A DNA stretch of 64,000 nt from Anaerolineae bacterium (GTDB lineage: Bacteria; Chloroflexota; Anaerolineae; 4572-78; J111). Below, one piece after another: positions 26,511 through 33,941 of this stretch. The stretch lies in the NCBI GenBank assembly GCA_022071955.1, contig JAJVIM010000013.1:62001-126000 (forward strand), written 5' to 3'. The first letter of the stretch is position 1. Every line of letters begins with the position of its first letter. The notes below the pieces were generated by a model. It was not told the origin of the DNA, ran no database searches, and saw nothing but the letters and a program-made list of their open reading frames with translations. The translations under genes and the position numbers were made by a program.

Positions 26511-26990
26511 CTAACTTCTGATTTCAAGCATATTTTTGTAGATACCCGGCGTTGAATCCGGGATGACAGTGGCCCCCACCACTTTTTCATAAAAATCCAC
26601 CGGCCCTACCCCACCGATAATGGCGTAGGCAAAACCCTGCTCGCGCATGGCGTGCAGGCAGGCCAGCAGCAGCCCCTGACCCAACCCGCGCCCGCGCTGG
26701 CTTTCGAGGACACCGGTGGGGCCAAAAAAGTTGCGGGCGGTGGCATCGTGGCAGGCAAAGCCAACCGGCTGGCCTTTTTCCACGGCGATGAAACAGGCTA
26801 CCGGCGCGCGCGAAAAAGCGACATCACATTCGCCGGCCCAATATGGCTCAAAATGATGGGCCACCCAGCCAACCACAATGGGCTTTTCGGCGGCCAGCGC
26901 CCGCCGGATTTCGACGCCGGCGGCGGCAGCGCGGGCCAGCGCCGGCTCCAGCGGCGGCAGATTGTACAGTTTAACGAGCATGTCGGTCAT
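26511..26990 (-). CDS. GNAT-family N-acetyltransferase
   Basis: A 159-residue single-domain acyl-CoA-dependent acetyltransferase. Motif A is present (GVLESQRGRGLGQGLLLACL), and the C-terminal VDFYEKVVGA is typical. The start at 26990 is chosen because GGAG sits 7 bases upstream; the frame runs to 27047 through spacer sequence. It sits between the SIS gene and the GH20 gene on the same strand, so acetylation of an amino sugar is possible, but the substrate cannot be inferred. Confidence 0.82.
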   Translation of the reverse strand: MTDMLVKLYNLPPLEPALARAAAAGVEIRRALAAEKPIVVGWVAHHFEPYWAGECDVAFSRAPVACFIAVEKGQPVGFACHDATARNFFGPTGVLESQRGRGLGQGLLLACLHAMREQGFAYAIIGGVGPVDFYEKVVGATVIPDSTPGIYKNMLEIRS

Positions 26991-27074
26991 TGCGAACTCC
27001 AGAATACGGATCATCAAATAGTGATTGTCTTTAATTTTCCGCCACAAATTTCCTTATGATGTGATACGTGTTGC

Positions 27075-27119
27075 GTGTTGCGTGATACATGTTTCCACGC
27101 AACACGTATCACGCAACAC
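27075..27119. repeat. 14-bp inverted repeat built on GTGTTGC
   Basis: GTGTTGCGTGATAC is mirrored by GTATCACGCAACAC around a 17-nt centre, with additional overlapping GTTGCGT units. It lies between the GH20 and GNAT genes and could form an mRNA hairpin within the transcript. Confidence 0.85.
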
Positions 27120-27131
27120 ATGTATTACAAT

Positions 27132-29000
27132 TTACATGTCGCCGTTCAACCTCTCCCCCACATAATCCGCGCGCATTTTTTCCAGCCGGGCGGCGCTGTC
27201 GGCAAAACCGCCGGGGCGGCTGCGCGCGTGCCACAGGTAACGATACTCGGCCAGCAGCGCGTCTGCCTCGGCGGCGAGGGCGGCCCGCTGTGAGTCATCG
27301 GCCCGGATTACCCACAGCCCACGGCGGCAGGCGTGGCGCAGCAGCCCGGCGGCCCACTGAAATTCGCGGCGCAGCAGCTCGGCGTCCGGGCAGGCCGGCT
27401 GCGCCTGTGGCAGCCCGGCGGCGGCGGCATCGATCTGGCTGAGAATGGAAGTGAGCGTGGCCGGGTTGAGATTACGCCCGGCAATTTGGGCCGGGCTTTC
27501 CTGCAACAGCCGGAACAACACCGAATTGTTGTGCGGCGCGCCGGCGGCGCGGTAAACGTTGCCCAGCTCAAAAGCCACCCGGCCCAGCGCGCCGGTTTCG
27601 TCGCGGAAGGCAAAGCGGCTGGCCAGTTCGGCGGGATTGAGCGGCTCGTTGGCGGCAACAGCCCAGGCCAGCCCCGCGCCGTAAGCCAGCGGCAAATAGC
27701 TGACCGGCAGCGGCTGCCAGTGGCCGTTGTCGCCCCAATCGGTGATGAGGTAGCCCACCGCGCCGTGGCCAAGGCCGTTGCGGGCGGCGTTGCGCAGGTT
27801 TTGCAGGGCGTTGTCGGTGCGCCCGGCCACGCTGTTCCAGCTTGACGTGCCGGCGCACACATAAAACGGCACCCCGGAGGCGGCAAATTTAGCGCCGTGG
27901 TCGGCAAAGGGATGGTCAGCCTCGTAGCCCCACTCCATCGCCACGGCATCGCGGGGCAGTTCCGGCACCAGTTCCGGGTATTCCATGATGATGTCGCCCC
28001 AAAACTGCATGGTGCGGCCCCGCGCCTTCACTTCGCGATAAATTTTCAGCAGAAACTCCAGGTAAACCCGCCCCTTGCCGCGTTGAGCCACGCTGGCGGC
28101 GCTGGCGCCCTGGCCCAGCTCCACGGCTTCATCGCAGCCCACGTTGAACTGGCGGCTGGCAAAGTGGGGCAGCAGTTCGTCCATCAGGCTGCGGACCAGT
28201 TCCAGGCTGCCGGGATTTTCCGGGGCCAGCGAAAACGGCTCGTTAAAATGGCCCCAGTCCGGCAGGCCGGTGTCGCAGCCGTGGGGACATTCGGCCAGCG
28301 GGCGGTAGCGCGGGTGGATGAGCCAGCGGCGCATGTGGCCAAAGGTGTTCTGGTTGGGCACCAGTTCGATGCAGCGCTCACGGCAGTAGGCATCGAGGGC
28401 CAGCACCTCCGCGCCGGTCAGCGGCGAGGCGTCAGCCCACACGTCGGGGTGCTGCTGGTAGGCAAAGGTGTGCTCGGTGTAAAGCTGGAGCTGGTTGATC
28501 TTCCAGCCGGCCAGCATGTCGATCAGCTCAAACAGCGTGTCCAGCGTGGGCACGCGGTCGCGGCTGATATCGAGCATGACCCCCCGGTTGGGGAAATCCG
28601 GCCAGTCGGCGGCGCGCAGTTGCGGCAATTCGCGCCGGCGCTGTTCGATAAGCTGGATGAGTGTGAGCGCGCCGTACCAGACGCCGGCGGGCGTGGCGGC
28701 CACAATATCGATGGCCGCGGCGGTGATGGTGAGCTGGTAGCCCTGCGGGTGAGCCACCGCGCCCGGCACCACGTTGAGTCGCAAGCAAACGCGGGCCGCC
28801 GGGGCGGCGTCGCCGGCAACAATGGGCCACTCGACGCCGGCGGACTGGCGCAGGGCGGCCTGCACCCGCTCGGCGGTAAACAGCAGGGCCGATGGCTCGG
28901 CGGCGTTGAGGGCGATGAGCCGCTCCGCCGGCAGGGAAAACGCGCCGCCGGTCAGGCTGAGCTGGCGCGGCGCGGGCAATAACAAAAGTTGGTCGGTCAT
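27132..29000 (-). CDS. Beta-N-acetylhexosaminidase, glycoside hydrolase family 20
   Basis: A 622-residue enzyme that removes terminal GlcNAc or GalNAc. An N-terminal GH20b-type domain (1-130) precedes the catalytic barrel, where NRGVMLDISRDRVPTL, QLQLYTEHTFAY and the acid/base pair Asp290-Glu291 (FNVGCDEAVELG) are seen. WGDIIMEYPELV and LITDWGDNGHW complete the pocket. There is no signal peptide, so it probably works in the cytoplasm on imported oligosaccharides. The gene is 3 bp from the upstream GATase-like gene and is part of the amino-sugar locus. Confidence 0.93.
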   Translation of the reverse strand: MTDQLLLLPAPRQLSLTGGAFSLPAERLIALNAAEPSALLFTAERVQAALRQSAGVEWPIVAGDAAPAARVCLRLNVVPGAVAHPQGYQLTITAAAIDIVAATPAGVWYGALTLIQLIEQRRRELPQLRAADWPDFPNRGVMLDISRDRVPTLDTLFELIDMLAGWKINQLQLYTEHTFAYQQHPDVWADASPLTGAEVLALDAYCRERCIELVPNQNTFGHMRRWLIHPRYRPLAECPHGCDTGLPDWGHFNEPFSLAPENPGSLELVRSLMDELLPHFASRQFNVGCDEAVELGQGASAASVAQRGKGRVYLEFLLKIYREVKARGRTMQFWGDIIMEYPELVPELPRDAVAMEWGYEADHPFADHGAKFAASGVPFYVCAGTSSWNSVAGRTDNALQNLRNAARNGLGHGAVGYLITDWGDNGHWQPLPVSYLPLAYGAGLAWAVAANEPLNPAELASRFAFRDETGALGRVAFELGNVYRAAGAPHNNSVLFRLLQESPAQIAGRNLNPATLTSILSQIDAAAAGLPQAQPACPDAELLRREFQWAAGLLRHACRRGLWVIRADDSQRAALAAEADALLAEYRYLWHARSRPGGFADSAARLEKMRADYVGERLNGDM

Positions 29001-29003
29001 GGG

Positions 29004-29792
29004 TCAGTTCTCTCGCAGGATGAAGTTGAGGCAGGCCAGCCAGAAATCGGCGTAGTGCGGCCAAAACACAAAATTGCAGCCCCAGTGCGGCGCGGGGTCA
29101 GACATGTAGGCCAGCACCCGGCCCCGGCCAAATGCGCCGGAGGTGACCAGCGGGTCACCGGTTTGGGGGACGGTCAGCAGCACCGGGCAATCGGGGCGGG
29201 GGGCAACTTTGTTGTAGCCCAAAATGGGCGGGAAAGTGGCAAAATCGAGGCCGGCAAAGTGGGCGCTGCCCGCCGGGGTGGGCCGGGCGGTGAAACCTTC
29301 GGTGCTTTCCACCAGGTCTTCGTAGTCGCTGCACCGCACCGGCAGCACCTCTCGCAGGCGGGTGCGATTCCAGCCGCCTTTGCCCATTTCGCCGGTAAAC
29401 GACAGCCAGCCGCCCAGAAACATCGCGGACGTACCGGCCTGAATGGCCTCGACGGTGAGCCGCACCCGGTCGGGAAAGGTGAGCACGGCGGTGCCAAATT
29501 TGCGTCGGTCAAAAAAGTTGGGGTCGAGTTGAAAATTTTTGGCCTCAACATCGCTGAAGATGAGCACGTCGGTGTCGGCCAGAACTTTTTCGTACTCGCC
29601 GGGCGGCAGCTTGTAAAAATCCCACGTTGGCACGGAGGTGACGCTGTGCGCGCCGCTGCTTTCCAGCGCGTCTTTGAGCCAGGCGCCGTAGTTGAACAGT
29701 TCCAGCCCTTTGTAGGCGTAATTGAAAGGCGTTTCGGCAAAGACCGGGCCGCACATCACGGCCCAGTCGCCTACGTAGTAAATACGAGCCAT
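29004..29792 (-). CDS. Class I glutamine-amidotransferase-like protein (GATase1_like/DUF1355 type)
   Basis: A 262-residue protein of the family with the signature (G)TSAMFLGGWLSFTGEMGKGGWN and SDPAPHWGCNF at the C-terminus. The flavodoxin-like fold is that of class I amidotransferases, but the nucleophile cysteine is not at the elbow, so it is unlikely to hydrolyse glutamine. Members occur in sugar-catabolic operons with Gfo/Idh/MocA oxidoreductases, as here, and their reaction is not established. The ATG follows GGAGGACTATCCG. It is nearly contiguous with the GH20 gene. Confidence 0.75.
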   Translation of the reverse strand: MARIYYVGDWAVMCGPVFAETPFNYAYKGLELFNYGAWLKDALESSGAHSVTSVPTWDFYKLPPGEYEKVLADTDVLIFSDVEAKNFQLDPNFFDRRKFGTAVLTFPDRVRLTVEAIQAGTSAMFLGGWLSFTGEMGKGGWNRTRLREVLPVRCSDYEDLVESTEGFTARPTPAGSAHFAGLDFATFPPILGYNKVAPRPDCPVLLTVPQTGDPLVTSGAFGRGRVLAYMSDPAPHWGCNFVFWPHYADFWLACLNFILREN

Positions 29793-29833
29793 CGGATAGT
29801 CCTCCGGTGAAAAATATCAGCGAACCAGCGAAT

Positions 29834-29861
29834 GTAAGGGCGCTTCGCGAAACGCCCCTAC
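29834..29861. repeat. 28-bp dispersed palindrome, copy 3 (imperfect)
   Basis: A GC-subtype copy with two substitutions that unpair the arms. It lies 41 nt before the GATase-like start and just after the stop of the oxidoreductase gene, within a co-directional gene series. Confidence 0.85.
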
Positions 29862-29881
29862 CCAATTTTCACCCGCGCCGG

Positions 29882-30877
29882 CTACAGCGGCAATTTAACC
29901 GGCTGGCCGGTTTCGGCGGAGCGATAGGCGGCCAGGGCCACCTCGACAGCGCGGTAGCCATCTTCGCCGGTCACGGCGGGCGGACGCTGCCCGCGGATGG
30001 CGGCCACAAACTCGGCAATCATGGCCTGGTTGGCGTCGGAGCCCCAGTAGGCCCACCAGTGACTGCTGTTTGACTGGTTGTAAACGTTCAGATTCTGGCT
30101 AAAGGCATCAACCACAGTCAGGCCGCGCTCGCTGATGAGCTCCATTGTCAGGCCGCCCCAGGTGGGGTAGTTGAGCGGCTTGCTCCAGCTACAATCGATG
30201 CTGGCAAAGGTGCCATCGGCCAGGGTGAGCATGAGCAGGCCGCCGGTCTCCACGTCAACTGTGTCGCGGTGCAAAATGTGGTTGTTGACGGCGTAAACTT
30301 CGGTCACTTCGGTGTTGAGGAACCAGCGCAGCACGTCGGCCAGGTGAACGGTGTGGTCCATCATGGCCCCGCCGCCGGCCAGCTCTTTGTCCACAAACCA
30401 TTGGCGGTGAGCGATGGGCATTTGGCCCTGGTTGGTGGTGTTGAGGCTGAACACGCGGCCCAGCGTGCCGGCGTTGAGGGTGGCCTTCACTTCCAGCAGC
30501 GGCGCGCTGAAGCGCATGGGGAAGGCGGTCATCAGCGTGACCCCGGCGGCGGCGCAGGCATCGATCATGGCGCGGGCGTCTTCCAAATTGGTGGCCAGCG
30601 GCTTTTCGCTGAGCACATGGACGCCGGCCTGCGCGGCCTGCTCGGCCAGCGGGCGGTGTTTGTTGTTCTCCGAGCAGATGATCACGCCGTCGGGCTGTTC
30701 GGCCAGCAATGACTCGTAAGAGGGAAACAACCGGGCGTTAAACTGGGCGGCAAAGTGCTGGCCGCGCGCGGCGTCGTCATCGCAAAAGCCGACGAACTCC
30801 ACGCCGGGCAGGGCGCGGATGTTGTGAATGTAGGCTTCGGCGTGCAGGTGGGCAAAGCTAACAATGGCTAAGCGCAT
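29882..30877 (-). CDS. Gfo/Idh/MocA-family NAD(P)-dependent oxidoreductase (first of two)
   Basis: A 331-residue sugar or inositol-type dehydrogenase. The N-terminal Rossmann fold starts MRLAIVSFAHLHAEAYI, and the EKPLA motif (LSEKPLATNLEDA) with the downstream HTVHLADVLRWF helix marks the catalytic domain. The dinucleotide motif is atypical (SFAHLH in place of GxGxxG). I chose the ATG at 30877 because GGAG lies 8 bases upstream; the frame continues to 30901 through heptamer spacer. It stands 20 bp after a second family member and probably acts on a related sugar derivative. Confidence 0.88.
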   Translation of the reverse strand: MRLAIVSFAHLHAEAYIHNIRALPGVEFVGFCDDDAARGQHFAAQFNARLFPSYESLLAEQPDGVIICSENNKHRPLAEQAAQAGVHVLSEKPLATNLEDARAMIDACAAAGVTLMTAFPMRFSAPLLEVKATLNAGTLGRVFSLNTTNQGQMPIAHRQWFVDKELAGGGAMMDHTVHLADVLRWFLNTEVTEVYAVNNHILHRDTVDVETGGLLMLTLADGTFASIDCSWSKPLNYPTWGGLTMELISERGLTVVDAFSQNLNVYNQSNSSHWWAYWGSDANQAMIAEFVAAIRGQRPPAVTGEDGYRAVEVALAAYRSAETGQPVKLPL

Positions 30878-30897
30878 TAAAAATACTCCGTCATTGG

Positions 30898-31887
30898 TCA
30901 TTCGTCAATTGTCACCGGCTGGCCGGTTTGGGCCGACTCGATGGCCGCCAGCGCAATTTGCAGGGCGGCCAACCCGTCGGCGGCGGTAATGGGCACGGGG
31001 GCATCGTGGGCCAGCGCGGCGTAAAATGATTTGAGCTGGGTGGTGTACGGGCTTTCGCTGAGCGGGCTGCCGGGCAGCGGCACATCCGGCGCGTCGGTTT
31101 GGGTTTGGTGCAGGTGCAGGCGGATGGCCGCCATTTTGTCGGAGTCGGCTTCCAGCCAGCCATCGGAGCCGGCAATTTCCAGCCGGGTGCGGAACAGCGG
31201 CGGCGGGTAGGCCCACGAGCCTTCGACGTGGGAGATGGCCCCGCCGCGATGCTTGAGAATAGCCAGCCCGTAATCGATGGGCGCGGCGGGGTGGGCGCTG
31301 CTGATATTTTTGGCAAAGACCGATTCGACCTCGCCGGAAATCCAGCGGGCGTAGTCAAAATCGTGAATCATCAAATCGAGCATCATGCCGCCGGATTTTT
31401 CAAAATCGGTGAACCAGTTATCGACCGGTTTTTTGGGGCGGAAGGTGCCGCGCGTGAGGCGCACCACCGCCGGCTGGCCGATATCGCCGCGGGCAACGGC
31501 GGCCCGGGCCTGGGCGTATTCCGGGAAAAAGCGGACCACGTGGGCCACCAGCAGCTTAACGCCGGCGGCATCGCAGGCGACGATCATCTGCCGCGCGTCG
31601 GGCACGGTGCGGGCCAGCGGCTTTTCGCAGACAATGTGTTTGCCGGCGGCGGCAGCTTGCAACACTTGCGCGTGGTGCAGGTGGGTGGGCGTGCAAATAT
31701 CAACCACATCCACCTCGGCCAGCATCGACTCAAAATCGGGATAGATTTTGGCCCCGTACTGCCCGGCCAGCGCGCCAGCCGACTCGGCGCTGGCGCTGAC
31801 AAAGCCGGCGATAGTGGCCGGGGTTTCGGCCCAGCCGGCGGCGTGGGTAACACCCATAAAGCCGGTGCCAACAATGCCAATTTTCAT
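30898..31887 (-). CDS. Gfo/Idh/MocA-family NAD(P)-dependent oxidoreductase (second of two)
   Basis: A 329-residue dehydrogenase with a standard dinucleotide-binding start (KIGIVGTGFMGVTHAAGW), CEKPLA (VCEKPLARTVPDA) and the domain helix MLDLMIHDFDYARW. AGGAGG precedes the ATG. The two oxidoreductases are not near-identical copies; they differ in the nucleotide-binding motif, so each may use a different sugar. Both follow the transporter genes in the minus-strand amino-sugar locus. Confidence 0.92.
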   Translation of the reverse strand: MKIGIVGTGFMGVTHAAGWAETPATIAGFVSASAESAGALAGQYGAKIYPDFESMLAEVDVVDICTPTHLHHAQVLQAAAAGKHIVCEKPLARTVPDARQMIVACDAAGVKLLVAHVVRFFPEYAQARAAVARGDIGQPAVVRLTRGTFRPKKPVDNWFTDFEKSGGMMLDLMIHDFDYARWISGEVESVFAKNISSAHPAAPIDYGLAILKHRGGAISHVEGSWAYPPPLFRTRLEIAGSDGWLEADSDKMAAIRLHLHQTQTDAPDVPLPGSPLSESPYTTQLKSFYAALAHDAPVPITAADGLAALQIALAAIESAQTGQPVTIDE

Positions 31888-31904
31888 AAAAACCTCCTTT
31901 GATT

Positions 31905-31935
31905 TTGGATTTTAGATTTTGGATTTTGGATTGGG
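31905..31935. repeat. TTTTGGA-type heptamer run
   Basis: Imperfect heptamers (ATTTTGG, ATTTTAG) fill the 114-bp gap between the permease and oxidoreductase genes. Confidence 0.75.
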
Positions 31936-32001
31936 CGCAAAACACGGCAAACAGCCTGCAACACCACCAATAATCGTAAACCCAAAATCGTCAATCGTAA
32001 A

Positions 32002-32835
32002 TCATTTGACTGCCCCGGACGTAATGCCCCGAATGAGTTGCCGGGAGAAGAGAATGTACAAAATGAGCACCGGAATCATCGCCAGCGTAAGTGACGAGAG
32101 GACGGCGTTCCAATCGCTGACAAACTGGCCCAAAAATTGCTGCGCGCCGTAAGTAACGGTTTTGTTGCGCTCGCCGGGGGCCAGAATGAGCGGGAACCAG
32201 AGGTCGTTCCAGATGGGGATCATCACAAACACGGCCACGGTGGCGATAGCCGGGCGCACCAGCGGCAGAACCATGCCAAAAATGCGGTACTCGCTGGCCC
32301 CATCGATGCGGGCCGCCTCTTTCAGTTCACGCGGAACCTGGGCCATAAATTGTTGCAGCACAAAAATGGTCAGCGGCAGACCCTGCGCGGTGTACACCAA
32401 AATGAGCGCCGTCAGCGTATCGACCAGCCCCATCGACACGACCAGCCGCAATATACTGACTGTCCCCAGCCGGATGGGAATCATAATGCCCAGCGCCAAA
32501 TACAGCCCCAAAAATGTGTTGCCCGGAAATTTATATTCCGACAGGGCGTAGGCAGCCATCGCGCCGGTAAAGACAATCAAAATGAGCGACACCACGGTGA
32601 CAATCAGGCTGTTGAGAAAATAATACTGAAAACTGGATCGTTCAAAAACGGTGTAGTAACCCTGCATACTAAAAGTGTCGGCCAGCGGCGGCTCCCACGG
32701 CGCGTTAAAAATGGCCTTGCGCGTTTTAAACGAATTCATCAGGATGAGCACAATTGGGAACAGGGCAATGAGTGTGTAACCAAACAGGACAAGCTGCGGC
32801 ACGCCCTGTTCGCGGATTCTATGCCAAATTTTCAT
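32002..32835 (-). CDS. Carbohydrate ABC transporter permease (MalG type)
   Basis: A 277-residue inner-membrane permease with six predicted helices and the cytoplasmic coupling loop EAARIDGASEYRIFGMVLPLVRPAI, the EAA motif of binding-protein-dependent sugar importers. It pairs with the MalF-type permease 9 bp upstream and the double binding protein. No ABC ATPase is encoded beside them, so a shared MsmK/UgpC-like ATPase elsewhere is expected. Confidence 0.95.
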   Translation of the reverse strand: MKIWHRIREQGVPQLVLFGYTLIALFPIVLILMNSFKTRKAIFNAPWEPPLADTFSMQGYYTVFERSSFQYYFLNSLIVTVVSLILIVFTGAMAAYALSEYKFPGNTFLGLYLALGIMIPIRLGTVSILRLVVSMGLVDTLTALILVYTAQGLPLTIFVLQQFMAQVPRELKEAARIDGASEYRIFGMVLPLVRPAIATVAVFVMIPIWNDLWFPLILAPGERNKTVTYGAQQFLGQFVSDWNAVLSSLTLAMIPVLILYILFSRQLIRGITSGAVK

Positions 32836-32844
32836 CAGTTCCCC

Positions 32845-33771
32845 CTAAATTTCGTAAGTGGTTATGCGGCGCTGCCAGCCAAACAGATAAAGCAGCACGC
32901 CGGCCAGAATAATCAAAAACATCATCGCGGCGACGGTCGCGCCCATTGTTGGGTTGCCCAACTGCAACTGAAACCCGAAGAAGGTGCGGTAGAAAAACGT
33001 GCCCATAATATCGGTGGAGAAGTTGGGGCCGGCCAGCGCGCCTTGCGTGGTGTAGATCAGGTCGAAGGCGTTAAAGTTGCCCACGTAAGTGAGAATGGTC
33101 ACAATGCCCACGGTAGGCAGGATCAGCGGGAATTTAATGCGCCAGAAAACAGTCCAGTTCGTCGCGCCATCAACATGGGCGGCCTCGACAAGTTCCTCCG
33201 GAATACCGAGCATAGCCGCGTAAAAGAGCATCATCGGGATACCGATAAATTGCCAGACTGAAATGAGCGCCAGGGCAATCAGCGCCGGGCCTTCCAACCC
33301 CAACCAGGGTTTGAAAAACTGATCCAGCCAAACCAGCGCCATCAACCCTTTGGCAATGCCCCACAACGGGCTGAGAATAAGCTGCCAGATAAAGCCGATG
33401 ATCACCACCGAGAGCATGGTGGGTAAAAACAGGGCGGTGCGGTAGGCGGACCGGCCCAGCACCTGCCGCTGGCTCAACAGCGCTGCCAGCAGCAGCCCCA
33501 CCGGGTTTTGGACAAACATGTGGATAAGAAAAAAGATAAAATTATTGCGCAACGCGCCCCAAAAGCGCACCGACCAGAGTTCATCGGTGAGCAAGGTTAT
33601 GTAATTTTGAAAACCGGCAAAAGTTTCGGCGCCCTGATTGTTAGGGGCAAACATACTCAACCGCAATGAATCGATGAGCGGATAAATCATAAACAGGGTG
33701 TAAATCAGGGTTGCGGGGATCAAAAACACAAAAATATGGGTGGGAAAAGCTTTGCGTCGTTTGGCAGGCAT
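32845..33771 (-). CDS. Carbohydrate ABC transporter permease (MalF type)
   Basis: A 308-residue inner-membrane permease with six helices and the EAA loop EAAHVDGATNWTVFWRIKFPLILPT. AGGAGGAG precedes the ATG. It lies 170 bp after the binding-protein stop, with the 28-bp palindrome in the gap, an arrangement that could let the binding protein be made in excess, as known for E. coli malE-malF. Confidence 0.95.
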   Translation of the reverse strand: MPAKRRKAFPTHIFVFLIPATLIYTLFMIYPLIDSLRLSMFAPNNQGAETFAGFQNYITLLTDELWSVRFWGALRNNFIFFLIHMFVQNPVGLLLAALLSQRQVLGRSAYRTALFLPTMLSVVIIGFIWQLILSPLWGIAKGLMALVWLDQFFKPWLGLEGPALIALALISVWQFIGIPMMLFYAAMLGIPEELVEAAHVDGATNWTVFWRIKFPLILPTVGIVTILTYVGNFNAFDLIYTTQGALAGPNFSTDIMGTFFYRTFFGFQLQLGNPTMGATVAAMMFLIILAGVLLYLFGWQRRITTYEI

Positions 33772-33785
33772 AGCTGTATAACTCC

Positions 33786-33917
33786 TCCTCTGAAAAACAG
33801 GAGCCAGGAGTCAGGAATTAGGAGTTAGGGGATTCCTGCCCCGACTCTAAAAAATTGTGACCGGAGTCCAAAACATGCGAATTGCGAATGTAGGGGCGGT
33901 TCGCGAACCGCCCCTAC
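33786..33917. repeat. Composite intergenic repeat with 28-bp palindrome copy 4 (GG subtype)
   Basis: A ribosome-site region (TCCTCTGAAAA on the plus strand), GGAGT-type heptamers, a conserved ATTGTGACCGGAGTCCAAAA segment and the palindrome at 33890-33917 (half GTAGGGGCGGTTCG). Nearly the same series recurs at 44034-44164. Confidence 0.9.
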
Positions 33918-33941
33918 TGCTTACTTCTTACTTTTTACTTC

